DNA of 64,000 bases from assembly GCF_000005505.3 (NCBI RefSeq), contig NC_016133.3, positions 53,781,237 to 53,845,236 on the forward strand, given 5' to 3'. Origin of the DNA: Brachypodium distachyon. Taxonomy: Eukaryota; Streptophyta; Magnoliopsida; Poales; Poaceae. Numbering within the stretch: the stretch's first letter is position 1; each line of letters begins with the position of its first letter. The position numbers and the translations under genes are program-made. Positions 33,353-45,239 of the stretch are shown piece by piece. The notes beneath the pieces are model-generated. The model saw only the letters and a program-made list of their open reading frames with translations. It did no database searches and was not told where the DNA came from.

Positions 33353-33752
33353 ATCGACGTACTGTCGGTCCGGACGCCCCTATGTGACCGGCGGCGTGAC
33401 GCGGAAGGGCGCCGCCGCGGGTGCCAACCGGCCGCAGCGGCGCGACCCCGACGAGGACCCCCCCTTGTGGTTGTGCTTGTGCGACAGCCACAACTGGTTT
33501 GACCGTGACAGGTGGTGATTCGGCCGCTGGCAGGTGGGGACAGGGCAGGCGAGGGGGTTTGACCGTGCGGCGCTTCGTTCCGCATTCGTGGAGACGCAAA
33601 CCCGCCCTAAATTTGGGGCGGGAATGGGGCGACGTGGACAAGAATCCGGACCGCCGCGCAAATGAGTCGCCCCGCTAGGGGACGCTGTTTGTCCGTTTCG
33701 GGCCGAACAGACCGCGCATGCCCATTTGCGTCGTCCCGCTGGAGTTGCCCTA

Positions 33753-34950
33753 AGCACTGAATAAAAAGCAAGCAAATTTCCCCTTAGCTGATTGGATGAA
33801 TGAAGAGACGAGAGTCCCCATGATTTCAACGAAAAAATCATAGGCATTCCAATTGTTGATAATCCAAATCAAACTATCTACAATCATTCTAGGAATCTAT
33901 AAATCGCATGTGATCTAAAAAATAAGTAAAAACATATAGTTCTGATAAACATAAGTAAAAAATATCAAATTTATCTAGAAAAAAAAGAGAAATATCAACT
34001 CATTCAAATTAACATATTGTACCATCTATATCAACCATAACATGCCAGTACTCGAAGCATTGTTTTGTCGCCTTGCAGTGAGATTTCAAGATGATAACGA
34101 GCAATTTTGTCATTTCCAATGACTGAACATTCGAAACGCCCGGTGAGATCTTTCACCACTCTCTTAACAATGTCATGCCATGCATAAGGCCCATAGTGTT
34201 TGAAATAGTAATGACAGTTCAACATACACTACTTTACTTGGCAAAACTAAACTCTATGATGTCAAGACAATTAATTCAGTGGATGCATGTTATGCTTGGA
34301 CATAATACTCTTCTTTAGCCTCACCTAAAAAATAAATAGTGCAAAACATGTAATAGTTACAACTTACAGCTCAATTCGGTTATCAGTATAGACATGATAT
34401 CTACAGTGATAGTCCGCATATCTAATAAATTATCAGGATACTGAGCACTGACAACTACAAAGTCAAGGACATGAGTATATATGTTATGAATGACCAGGTC
34501 ATTATTACATCCTATTAGATTGTCAAACATTGAGCCAGTAGCGAGTGTTCGACATAATCTTTGGGTGGGGATGGACTGAAGATGGAACCTTTATAAATCA
34601 ATGGACTAGAGTTGGAATTAAGTTGAAAATCCCTTTTATCTTCCTATGAACTGTTTCAGCACTATGTTGGAATTACTTTTGCAGGTCTTGGTTGGTAGTA
34701 TTGTGCGGAATCATATACTCCTATACAAACATTCCGAACTGGTCACCGACACCAACAATAGGCGTGCCTTCTAACAGACGCTCTCTCTAAAGAAAATCAG
34801 GTATATACCAAAATATCTCTGGCTCCATCCGATATTCAAGTATTCAACATTACACCAACTCACATGTCCTGCTAAGATTTGCTTAACCCTTTTAGCACTT
34901 GGAAGAGATGACGCGTGCAGTGCGGACTAGTCTCTTTTCCTTGTCTCTTC
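33753..34950. other. AT-rich intergenic DNA, nothing recognised
   Basis: No gene or bounded element was found. A-rich tracts near 33900-34000 are low complexity. Confidence 0.4.
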
Positions 34951-35191
34951 TACTCCCTCTGTACCAAATTATTTGGCGCCGGCATTTAAAAAAAAAACTT
35001 GCTCTTTCCCGAAATTGACCCGCAGTCCACGTTCTATCAGAACTTTTGCAAAAAATAAAACTCTGCAGTTTTTCGGAGTTAACGCGCAGTCCACGTTCAA
35101 TTGAAGCTGTGTATTGCAGGTTGATTTTGTAAATTAACAGAGTTTTTTTTTCAAAATGGCCGGCACCAATCAATTGGGAACGGAGGGAGTA
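34951..35191. mobile_element. Stowaway-like MITE, 241 bp
   Basis: The ends are TA-CTCCCTCTGT and the complement ACGGAGGGAG-TA with TA duplication. Subterminal arms GGCGCCGGCATT and AATGGCCGGCACC are also complementary. An internal block CGCAGTCCACGTTC occurs twice (about 35020 and 35082). Confidence 0.9.
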
Positions 35192-35198
35192 ATACTTA

Positions 35199-35240
35199 CT
35201 AGTACAATGCCCATGCATTGCCACACATTCTTCGTACTTT
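35199..35240 (-). mobile_element. Helitron-like 3' terminus (minus strand)
   Basis: CTAG at 35199-35202 follows a host A, and 2 nt further in is a perfect 6-bp stem hairpin CAATGC-CCAT-GCATTG (35205-35220). This matches the Helitron 3' end format. The 5' end was not found, so only the terminus is reported. Confidence 0.4.
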
Positions 35241-35445
35241 TTTTTTCACATGTATTCATTGAACAAATATAGACAATCTCCACTTTTTCTTCGCAGGAGC
35301 TACGTCTTAAAAATATCCATTTCTATCCAGCACGTTCCTGCATATATGAAGAAAATTGATACATATATGTTGATACAAAGACCTACGAAATATAACGAGC
35401 ATACAAGTGAAGACCAAACGATCAGCTTTTACCAATTACAATACC

Positions 35446-35760
35446 AGCTCGTTTGGCACCCATCATTTGGGCCGAGAATTAAAGAATTTATTTTGAATTT
35501 CAGAAACGAACTTATTTGGTTGCCACGGGATTGGCCACATGAATTTAATTTCAAATTCCATGGAATTGCACTATAAATAACTCCAATTCATTTTCAAAAG
35601 CCATCATTTTTTTGGAATTGTCTTACTCTCCAAATCCATGTGGTAGACAAACATGATTTTTGAACAAGAAATTCAAATTCGACCAAATGAAATCCTATCA
35701 AAAATTGGATTTCATTTCATTTCTACCAAATGAAATGAAACGATGGTTATCAAACGGGCT
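35446..35760. mobile_element. MITE-like inverted repeat element, ~315 bp
   Basis: AGCTCGTTTGGCACCCATCA at the left mirrors the complement of the right end (AGCCCGTTTGATAACCATCG). Internal AT-rich arms containing GAAATTCAAATT/AATTTCAAATTCC also pair. The TSD is not clear; the CGTTTGG terminus fits hAT or PIF-type MITEs. Confidence 0.55.
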
Positions 35761-38555
35761 ATACTATTAATTTTGCTCTCCACGAAATGCAGATAAGTGA
35801 TGAGAAGAGAAAAATAAAGAGTAGAGCATAAGAGAACAATGTTAGATCATCTTGTAGAGAAATAAAAAGTGGCTCCAGAAGACAGAAGAGATTAGCTTCT
35901 CTTGACATATAAAACATTACCCACTATGGTCCAGATGAAATTATAAGCTTGACGACGTACAACAGCACCAAATGAAGCTTAAAGAACACCATCAGACAAG
36001 GTTAGTTACTACAAGAAGTCTCTATGACATGGACTGATGATGAAGAGCAAACTCTTTATGCAAAAGAAAAGAAGAGCATATATATATCAGCATATGTATA
36101 TATATGGACTTCCGGTAAGTATCGGTCAGTCGTTTTTCTCTGCCGTGGTGCGGACTTTGGAATTGCTCCTCACGGTGTATCCTCTTCTGCCTTAATTACC
36201 TTGTCTAATCTCCATCATGTGCTGCTGCACCTGTCCCAAAAAGAAACAAGCATGAGCTAGCTAATGTGACTTGCAAGGCATCAACTTATGTACAGGAAGA
36301 TTTTCTTACCATTAAGATTATAATAGTTAAGAAACCCAACCAATGTCAAACTTGCCCATCAAAGCAAAGGCTTTCTCCTAACTGAAGCACATTACCAACC
36401 AAAAAATGATCTATCTTGCACATGAGCTTGTAAGATAAATAATGTGAGGAAAAACAACTCTGGTTCTCTGCCCTCAAACATTTTCCCCTGAAATTACGCT
36501 TTGCAAGCGAGTGATAGTACTGACTTCATGTTAAATAAGTACTATTTAGACAATGGTTGGATCTAGTGGGATTTGTTCAAAGGAAAATCAGTGAAGTAGC
36601 TCACGACAACTGCACGCCCTTTAACTGAATCAGCCATGCTTGACATCAATGAAACTGTAGCAACTCTGGCTTCCTGCAGACAAATGCGCAGACTGGCTTA
36701 AGAAACATGCAAGCTAGTGATGAACACACCATGCACATGCATAAAGAGAACCGATCATTATCTCTGCAGCAGCATGTTGTTAATGCCTTCTGTTTTTTTA
36801 TTGGAAACGTAAAGTGGTTCTTAGCAAGGAAATTCAGAAAAGAGCGAACCTGTATGCTATTCTTTCCGGACCAAGCAAAGAACAGGAACCTGCTCCTCAG
36901 TGCAAAGGTGGCTTGTAACAGAATAATCACTTCTTCAGCATAGATTTGTACAGTTGCTCCTGCTCCTCAGTGCAAAGGAGGGTTGCACAACCTTGGTCCA
37001 CCAGGCAAACCTGCAGTACATCTTATTCCGTTACAAGCCAGAATCATGCATATTTGTCACACCTGGGGTAAAGAATTTACCTTTAGACAACCATTACTAC
37101 TGATGAGCTGCAGAGATTTATCTTCGGGAATTTCTGCAATATCCTAGCCCTGATGCTTGAAAATTGCTGCCATGATTCTAAATTAGGCCTTGTCATGCAT
37201 GATGGAACCGATAGGTACACAAAATCAACTATGGTCCTCCCAGCTGCCACTGTCTCACGCCCTGCCTCTTATAACTTTTGCACACAATTCTTGGGCCAAT
37301 GCTGAAATGCAGCTTAAAAATCTGCAATTTCACGACCTCCAGTCGTTATAACAGTATGACCAATTGATGATCTGCCTTGACAATGTACATAATCCTGTAA
37401 TAGTAAGAATTTGTTTCAACATATGCACCGACTGTAGGTACCAATAATCAGGCCTTTTAACACCCCTCATTTGTTTCTGGTGTGCTTGTAACTTCTTTGC
37501 AATATTTTCTGAAGAAGCATAAAAATTATCTGCATGACGAGTATATTTTTTTTAAATGGTGTTCTGGTAGAAATTTCACTACCGAGTTTGTGTAGAAAGC
37601 AAATGGCACATATGCAGTAATAAAAGGAAATACCATCGGCTTATCTCTAAGGCGGTAATGGATGTCTTCCTCTCTGAAACCAGTGTTGTCATCCCTATCC
37701 ACAGGAATATCACCCCCATTCATGAGCATGTCAACAGTACACAATGAAACAATCTTTGTCTCTACCACATAATCTTTATGGCACGCCCACAAAATATACC
37801 ACCCAACCAACGTACTTCAGATGGTATGACCAGTAAAGCTTGCTTGGCAGAAGGAAATAACATCAAAGTTCTGCAAAAATTCTCAGACTAAGGAAAACCT
37901 TTTCCAGTCATGCCTAAATCATTTTATCAGGAGCCTTTTCCAGTCATGCCTAAACCTTTTCCAAAGTTCTGCATCTAAAATCTTCTGACATCTGACATTT
38001 AACAAAATCATGAGGGTACAGGATCAGAGGAAAAAACTGCAGAATTCTAAGTTTTCAGACCGACTCCAACAAGTATAAGGTACTGTTATTCACGCAAAAC
38101 ACAAGTAGTGAATGAAGAGAGTCGAATGAGACTAAATCACGCAGGTATTGCATAATTCCAAGTTTTCTGACCCCAACAAGTAGCACGAACTGTTTAAGTG
38201 AAACCGTTAGTAGTGAATCGAGAGACTTGAATCAAACAGACGAAGCAAAACCAGGTCCTCTTATTATCTAGTTCCAATCGTGTCCAAAATCTCCACCCAC
38301 AAAGCAAGCGGCGAATAACACACAACTATATCAACACAACAGCAAACTTCTTCGAATCCCAATTGAATACCCCTTGCGCCGCTCCTGCGCGCCCCATCTC
38401 CGGCCGTTGAGGTCGCTACTCGCTCGTCCCCTTCCTTCCATGACCTCGCGCCACCATAGGCCAACTCTCCTTAATTATCATCAAATGCAAGAGCAAATGC
38501 AAAACTAAAGGACCATCTAAAGCCGACAATGGGAATACGCAAAATTAAAAGAGTA
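35761..38555. other. Long intergenic stretch without a recognised gene
   Basis: A few exon-like minus-strand frames exist (37526-37810 and 38264-38464), but none has a motif I know and no consistent spliced model emerged. The block CTGCTCCTCAGTGCAAAGG is duplicated at about 36890 and 36961. A non-coding or decayed gene on the minus strand is possible. Confidence 0.35.
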
Positions 38556-38568
38556 GCTAAAGCGAACG

Positions 38569-39328
38569 TAAAGTCATTTCTAGAGGCGGCACCGCTAGAA
38601 CCAATGAGAGAGCCCCGCGTGCTGAGCGAAGGAAACCCCCTCCCACCACGTGCTAGTACGTCAGTAGGAGAAGAATGGGATTGGATTTTGCTATTTGTGT
38701 ACTAACATGTTTTGTTACTTGTACAAATTATTTAATGGTCCAAATAAACTCAGAATTTTATAAAATTTTGAGTGTAGTCTTAAGATGGTAAAATCTACCT
38801 TCAATAAAAGTTTCAAAACTTCCAAAACAAGTTTGGTATAGGGCATATGAATGTACATTTACTGGTATATGTCATTGGTACAGGGCACATGAATGGATAT
38901 TTATTGGCATATGATATTTGTATATGGTATATGTCATTTGGCATATGAAAGAAATGATATACGATATATGTCATTGATATACGAAGAATGATGTATGAAT
39001 GGTATATGCCATTCGTATATGATATACGAATGGTGTAGATATGTGGCATATCAAATGTCTAATGGTGGATTTTCAAACTTGCTCTGAAATTTTGAAATTT
39101 TTACTGAAGGAGGATTTTCCCATTTTAAGAGTACCCTCAAATTATCATAAAATTCTAAGTTTTTTTGGCCCATTAATTAATTTGCACAAGCAAGAAAATA
39201 TCTTGGTACAGAAATAGCACTCCCATTTTTCTCTCCCTGCTGCGCTGTACCCAATCACGTGGGGGTGGGAATCTTTGCCACCCTCTGATTGGCTCTAGCG
39301 GTGCCGGCACCGCTAGAATCGCCGCTTT
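38569..39328. mobile_element. Fold-back transposon with ~260-bp arms, 760 bp
   Basis: The left arm (38569-38834) and right arm (39075-39328) are inverted copies along their whole length, with indels. Paired blocks include CGGCACCGCTAGA, CACGTGG, TTTGYACAAG and TAAAATTCTRAGTTT. A perfect 13-bp direct repeat GCTAAAGCGAACG (38556-38568 and 39329-39341) flanks the element and probably contains the TSD. There is no coding capacity. Long arms and a longer TSD point to a Mutator-type MITE or foldback element. Confidence 0.8.
38838..39055. repeat. CATATG-rich degenerate palindromic repeat in the fold-back core
   Basis: Between the arms, motifs such as GGCATATGAA, GGTATATGTCATT and GATATACGA recur more than ten times in alternating orientation, so the core is itself partly self-complementary. 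Confidence 0.75.
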
Positions 39329-39741
39329 GCTAAAGCGAACGATCCAAATACTAACCAGAGGAAGAACGGCACAGGAGAGGAGAAAGAATGGGGCGCGAGA
39401 GCAGTTGGCGGTAGGCGAGAGAACTCGATTGAAGGTGCCCACGAGTTCCTGGTAGCAGTCCATCGCGGGGGCGTCCTCCTCCATGGATGAGGCAGATAGG
39501 GGGGCGAAGGACAAGGAGCTGGGGCCTGATCTCGCCAACAAAGCTCATCCCGGCGGGCAGCGGACCGAGCCAGCATCACAACGGCGAGGGCGGACCAAGT
39601 GCGCTATGCCCACAACACGGCGGTGGCGCCGTATCGAGGGTTTTCTTCTAGTTGCGTGTGAGACGTGGTGGGTCTTCCTCGTCGTCCACACGAGAAGGAA
39701 ATCAGCGCCAAGCTCATCCCGGCGGTGCGGACCTAGGAGGT

Positions 39742-40180
39742 TCAGGCACAGGTTCCACTCTTCGGGCTTTTGAGGAAATTGTCAAGACCAAAGTCCGCGG
39801 AGGCGATGCCGACGGAGAAGCTGAGGCTGTCGCCACTGCGGTGACATCGATAATGTTGAGCCAGAAGAAGAGGAGCTTGAAGGAGACGCCCTGGAGGTTG
39901 CTGAGGCGGTCGACGGAGATGCGGCCGCCGCTGATGGTGGGCTGGTAACGGAGCGAGCAGGAGGAGCCTTGAATGGAGAACTCGCAGGTAGAGGAGGTGT
40001 TGAGGTGGGCCATGAAGTCGCCAGTGGAGTCAATTGAGCATGTAGGAGACGACCCCCTTGGGGATGATGGTTGGGGAGAAGTCAAAGGTCGCAAGCGCCT
40101 GCAGTCAGTTTTGCGGCAACGACGGCGCGTGCGAGACATGGCGTGGTGGATCGGGAGGGGTGAAGTAGGCTCACGCGCGC
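39742..40180 (-). pseudogene. DUF538-family protein pseudogene
   Basis: Read on the minus strand in three frames, the pieces are IIPKGVVSYMLN, then STGDFMAHLNTSSTCEFSIQ with YQPTISGGRISVDRLSNLQG and VSFKLLFFWLNIIDV, then SLSFSVGIASADFGLDNFLK and a stop at 39742-39744. The order (G/P-x-GVVSYxL, then CEFSI, then RYxPTIxGRIxxDRLxxLxG-V, then FxWLxIxxV) matches the plant DUF538 family, small proteins often secreted and stress related. At least two frameshifts separate the three pieces, so this copy is not functional unless the assembly is wrong. An N-terminal signal peptide is not clear. Confidence 0.65.
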
Positions 40181-42456
40181 GGAGCAGTTCCAAAGAAAGG
40201 ATGTGGGGCGAAGTGGACGAGGCCTTTTCCGTTCGGGGGCGCAAGGGAGGACGTATGAGGGACGACGAACGGACGCAGACTGGAAATTAAAGAATAGAAT
40301 AGATAAAGGCACCAACACTTTTGTTCTTCTAAAACCACATACAAAACGTAGGCAAACCATTTCCACCTCAAGATTAGTCCCACTAAACAACTAACATCAG
40401 TCTACCGTTTTGTTTGTTTAGCGATTAATTATAGCTGATCGTGCTCTGCATCTAACTCACACAGACAGAAGAATTTGTTCGCACCGACGCCTCTCGTCAA
40501 TCAAGACGGATCTATCGTGGGCCTCGCAACACCGTCGTCCCGTCCCTCCCAAGCCGCCACCGGTTCCTCAAGAAACTTTGCCGCCGCGACTCCTCGGGTT
40601 GTCACGTGGCCGCTGCCGCTGACTCCTACTATCCCCACTAACGGAATCCTCACGCCGCCTCATCCAGCAGCACGACACTTCTGTTCTTCTAACTGGTGTC
40701 CTACAACTACGGCCGATGTCGACCTCCTCAAGGAGCTGCACTGCATTTAATCGTCCACGGTTAGAATACACTTTGATCAAAACCACAGTTACTTTTCAGT
40801 ATCAATCATCCTGATTTCCATTGTCATAGGTGTTCGTGGCGAGTACACTTTTAGTTGTCACAAGCAAATCTGCTAATTCGTTAATCTTCAACCATTTCTT
40901 TAGTCTTGTATATCAAGCAAATGTAACCTTGGTTCACTGAGAACAGAAACCCTTGTCACAACACAAGGTTTTTACTTTGCTAATCTTCACGGGTCTTGAC
41001 GTTGGCGACGAGGTCGCCATTCTTGATCGGAGTCCAAGAATCCCCGATGTTCCCACAACGATGTTGTGGACTTCTCCTTCCTTTGGTACGGGTCGATGTG
41101 AGCGACCATACTTGTGTTGGCCTCCATGGTACCACCTTGGACTTCTTCCTCTGTAGGGGTTCCGAAGCACTTGATTTCTTCTTGCTTTGTTCGGTGGTCT
41201 TTGAAGTGAAAGAAATCTTGGATGAGGTTGGTTTTGTTGGAGCCATAGCTTCAAAAGGGTTGAGGATTCCTCAAGGAAAGACATCGTTGTTCTCAAAGTT
41301 GACACAAATGTTTTTTTAATAGGTTTGATACCTCATGGTGCGTGACCTAGTCATATATTAGAAGAAGCGCCAGGGATGGCTATCCTCGGGCTAGGACCGA
41401 ACGGGTCTTTCTAAGTCATGAGGGTAGATTTCCGTCGGAATTCTAGACCAATCCTCAACCCTCCAGTCCAGACCGAACGAGTCTTCTTAGAACTCAAGAC
41501 TAGAGCTTCCCTAGAACTCTAGGCCTCTCCCCTTGTTTTTTTTCTTCCAGATTAGAGCAAATGGTTATATGCTCCATGAGGGGGGTGGGGTTATATAGCC
41601 TAGAAGTTCATAATGAACATAATCAAATCCGTAACAACATGGAAAAGAGATCAAACATAATCAAATCTTGCTAAACCATTAATTTAAGGAAATAAATGGA
41701 TCAAACAAGTAGCACAAAGATCATTCCCATATGTTGTTCCCCCATTCAGATCTATGGAAGTCCCCAACATTGCAAGATATGCCAGTACAACAAAATAGAT
41801 TGAGCAAAAAAATAAACCACAAGCATAAATAAATAATCTTAGAGCTAGGAGATTTAATCTATCTATAGCAAGCATATGCGTCCATGTGCTACGTACGGAT
41901 CAGTAGTCGCCCCAGGTAGATCACGTTCACTCAAAGTCATCTAATAATTTCTCCGTTTGTGGCTCAGTTGGAGTGAAATATATACCTATTTTTATGGAAA
42001 GAGATACGACTCGGTGTCTTTGTACAAATTTAGGTTTCACGAGCAAATTTTTTTCTTTTTTTTGTATCTTTTTCATGGAGTAAAAAATGGATAATACATA
42101 CAACATACCATAACAATCCAAGGCATCGACCTCCCATCTTATACATCAAACAAGATCAAACACGTAATCGACTCCAAACCCCATTCCTAAACCATTTCAG
42201 GAATGAATAGATAAAACAAATTGCAAGATTTATTTAAATCATCCCATAAGGTTATTCCCCCACTAAAATCTAATTAAGTTCCAAACACAACAAAATATGT
42301 CGGTACAAGAAAATATATTAAACAAAAAGTCTGCTAAAAATAGAAAAGCATTAATTTAGAGGGTGGCTGGTGATCTAATCCGTTTGTGACTAGCATATGC
42401 GTGAACCACATATGGATGTATCAGCATCCACTGCTTGAGGCCGATGACGCCCAAGT
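40181..42456. other. Intergenic DNA, no confident gene
   Basis: Open frames at 40475-40750 (+) and 40934-41305 (-) have no recognised domain; the latter is Lys/Ser/Arg-rich and may be transposon debris. A TATA-like GGTTATATAGCC lies at about 41588-41599 without an obvious gene. Confidence 0.35.
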
Positions 42457-42879
42457 TTAGATGCTCCCCGAGCCATCATCCGCCTCCTCCTTGTCCTTCA
42501 CGGCAACGCCCACCTGTGTCCCCAACGAGTTTGTGTTCGTCGGCACCACAGCCAGAGATCTTGGAATCCCAAGGAAGTTGATCTCCACCGGGCGAGACCC
42601 TCCCCGACGATACTCCTCCCAGAAGTTAGGGTTGGGGGCGAGCCAACTAGGTAGTGAGATAGGGATTGGCGGTGCCGGAAAAATTATAGGCCGGAGAGGG
42701 GGGAGCTGGTATAGAAGGTGCTTGCTGACGCAGTTGCGTTTCGACATGTGACCACCCAATGCCTGGTGTGTGGGCCACACCTCTCCGCAGTACCAACACT
42801 CGTAACCCCGTTGTTCGGAGAAAGCCCGTGCTGATGTTGAGTACCACGGATTCGGTGTGCTTCCACTGGGGGCAGCCAT
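42457..42879 (-). CDS. Small QALGGH C2H2-type zinc finger protein, 140 aa
   Basis: The ATG at 42879 is the first Met of an intronless 140-residue frame; an upstream TTG extension is unlikely. A single finger sits at residues 28-50: Cys28-x2-Cys31, then the plant-specific QALGGH (39-44), giving His44. In canonical EPF/ZAT-type fingers a second His follows at +4. Here that position is Arg48 and the next possible ligand is Cys50, so the finger may be C2HC or unable to hold zinc. Trp replaces the usual Phe before QALGGH. Downstream is a Pro-rich segment (PPLRPIIFPAPPIPISLPSW) and an acidic C-terminus; no EAR motif is visible. Family members are nuclear transcription factors in development or stress. 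A TATA box at 42973-42980 supports expression, but function is inferred. Confidence 0.65.
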   Translation of the reverse strand: MAAPSGSTPNPWYSTSARAFSEQRGYECWYCGEVWPTHQALGGHMSKRNCVSKHLLYQLPPLRPIIFPAPPIPISLPSWLAPNPNFWEEYRRGGSRPVEINFLGIPRSLAVVPTNTNSLGTQVGVAVKDKEEADDGSGSI

Positions 42880-42972
42880 GGGTTGGGTTTGCTGGGGAGA
42901 CAACGCTTTGTGCTTTGATGTAATTTCTCGATACAATTTGCCTAGTTATGGGTTCTGTGTGTTGGTTCAAGG

Positions 42973-42980
42973 TTTATATA
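42973..42980 (-). promoter_or_regulatory. TATA box of the zinc finger gene
   Basis: TATATAAA on the minus strand lies about 95 bases upstream of the ATG at 42879. It is a textbook position for a plant core promoter with a 60-70 base leader. Confidence 0.6.
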
Positions 42981-43269
42981 GGTGTTCCGGTCATCATCGG
43001 CATTCAGAGATATTGTAGGGTTTTATTAGTTTCCTCACAATGCATAATATTTTAGATGTTTTCACTTAATATCAATAAATGATATTAAGAGGCGACCTCC
43101 GAAATGCCTTATCTCTTATTGAATCCAGAGTAGTTATTAATATCTTTGCGAGAGGGATTTAATGTATTGGAATTTAAAATGAGTGAACGTTCGTTCTTTA
43201 GTCTGCCGGAGCGAAAGCTTTGCTGGCCATCTGATCAAGGAAGACTACCTGGGATCGCGCCACGTGTCT

Positions 43270-43429
43270 TGTGGGGTGACAACTTTAGTTCTATGGGTGG
43301 CAACTTTAGAATTTAGGGTGGCAAGTTTTGTCCGTAATGGTGGAAACGTTAGTTTTGTGCGGGTGGCAACTTTACCCCTTCGCGCCAGAAGGCTAGGGAG
43401 CGAACGTTTAGTTCCGTGGGGTGGCAACT
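43270..43429 (+). repeat. GGCAACTTT-type short repeats (left block)
   Basis: GGTGGCAACTTTA and close variants (GGGTGGCAAGTTTT, GGTGGAAACGTTAG) occur about six times in 160 bp. The block is cut at its last copy by the solo LTR insertion at CAACT. Confidence 0.7.
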
Positions 43430-44704
43430 TGAAAGAGCATTTCTCTCCTAAGTGGTTTTTGTGGTGATGAAAACATGTTGTGTATCTAATCGTGTGTCAA
43501 GTATTTCAGATTTTATAAAGGAATTGGCACAAGACGATGGTGTGGACCCTCAAGATGGTAAGAAGCGCAACGGTGTTAGCGGCTTTTTCAATTTGATTTG
43601 AGTCGTAGGACATCCGTACTATTAAGAGGGAATTCACAAGGGAAGGTAATGGGTGAATCAATTTCACGTACACAACTACACAAATTGCACCCACTAAAAA
43701 GCCTACCCCAAAAAGAGTGAGAGAGATGAACCAAATTCAAACCTGTTTTTGGACTGTTGCTGTACAGGTGGCAGAAGGTCCGGCCGGAACTTCCGCCCCA
43801 ACTTCCGGGTGTTCTCGGTTGATTCCGAGGAAAATGCGGAAGTTCCGGTTATTCAGCGGAACTTCCGGTAATATGTGTAAGTTCCGGTGAATGACCGGAA
43901 GTTCCGGCCTGTCTCTGCGCAGTGCATAACGGTTCGATTTTGGGACCCCATATAAATACCCCTTCGTCCCCAACAGGTCTTTGGCCCGAGCTTTAGCCAA
44001 GAACACCCACTCTCTCTCCTGAAGAACACAAGAACTTCATTTCCCTCGATCTCCCTCCATAGTTGTTCCCCCAAGCCAATACTTTGAGATTTGGAGAAGA
44101 TTGAGATCTAGGGTTTCACCAAGTCAAAAAGTTGATTCTCCTTGTTTTCTTTGTGGATTTCGTTTCTCTTGGGTTGTTGGGAACCCTAGACGGAAGCGGC
44201 TACCTCGAGCTATCCCTTGGTAATTGAGGAGCTCGGGGCTTGGATTGGGAGCCTCCGATTGAGTTGTGGAGCTTGCCCCGGTCAAGTTTGTAAGGGTTCG
44301 GCATTCGCCCTCAAGGAAGCCACTAGTGGAACTTACCTCACCTTTGTGGTGTTGTGAGAGCTCATCTCACCTTTGTGGTGTGGTGATTTGGAGAATAGAG
44401 TGAGCCTTTGTGGCGTCTCTACCTTTGTGGTAGAGCACTCCAAACGGAGACGTACACCGATCCCAATAGGTGGAACTCCAGTGAAATCTTCGTCTCCGCG
44501 TGTGGTATCTTTTCCCCTTTACATTCTTGCTATCTATTGTTGCTTCGCCTATTGCGTTTCATACTAGGGTTGCATTCACTTTAGAGAATCTAGTAAACCC
44601 TAGGATTAAGTGCTTTGTATCTTTCAAGAAAAGAAAAACAAAAAGTAAAATTTGTTAGTCGCCTATTCACCCCCACCCCTCTAGCCGACCATACCGATCT
44701 TTCA
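43430..44704 (+). mobile_element. Solo LTR of an LTR retrotransposon, 1275 bp
   Basis: The element begins TGAAAGAGCATTTC, ends CGATCTTTCA, and is flanked by a perfect 5-bp duplication CAACT (43425-43429 and 44705-44709). A TATA-like CCATATAAATACC lies at about 43949-43961. The R/U5 region that follows ends in CCTATTCACCCCC-type sequence common in grass LTRs. No internal domain or second LTR exists, so it is the product of LTR-LTR recombination. Superfamily not assigned. Confidence 0.9.
43780..43915 (+). promoter_or_regulatory. Cluster of GGAAGTTCC palindromes in LTR U3
   Basis: Within about 135 bases upstream of the LTR TATA box there are at least seven half or full copies of CCGGAAGTTCCGG (for example CGGAACTTCCG, GGAAGTTCCGG, ACCGGAAGTTCCGGCC). 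The density and position fit an enhancer or a repeated protein-binding site. Confidence 0.6.
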
Positions 44705-45239
44705 CAACTTCAGTTCTGTGCAGATACTTTACCCGTCGCGTCGGAAGGCTAGGGAGCAAACGTTCGCACCCTATTCCATTATTTAACGTAGTAGTGTTAG
44801 TTTTCGTCAAGAAACGGCAGCCAATGTAAGAGCAACTCATCAATTATGTGCCACATCGACAAAATGCTGACGTCGACGCTTAAGGTACAATGCCACGTAG
44901 GAGCATAAATTGGAAGAGGCCTAGCAGGACATGGCTAGAAAATGGCTATCGGATCCACATGTTTTTAGAGTGCGGACCCATTTTTTTGGTAAGTCAATGT
45001 CCTCCTATCCAGAAAATATAAACTTTCTTTGTCACATCATTCCGTGAATTGATGGCCTAACTCGTGAGGTTACGAATAAAATTGCAAGCAAACTACCACA
45101 AGCTTTTAGTTACGCTTCAAAAAAATCTAAAAGCTACAATTTTTTAATCAAGCATCGGAATTTCAATAAAATTTACACCATTGATGCTTGTAATTAGATC
45201 ACAAATGGGTATATTTGGACCAACATTTTTTTCAAAAAC

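Larger units (their letters stand above)
32584..33752 (-). mobile_element. DNA-transposon-like repeat with imperfect TIRs
   Basis: The left end GGGCTGGGCGTCCAGCGGGA and the complement of the right end (GGGCAACTCCAGCGGGACGA) match with indels and continue into GCATGYGC-type sequence. This suggests a PIF/Harbinger-like or other class II element. No clean TSD was identified, so the borders are approximate. Confidence 0.4.

Noticed and set aside
35761..38555. Multi-exon minus-strand gene
   Set aside because: Exon-like frames exist but no combination gave a continuous frame with good splice sites or a known domain.
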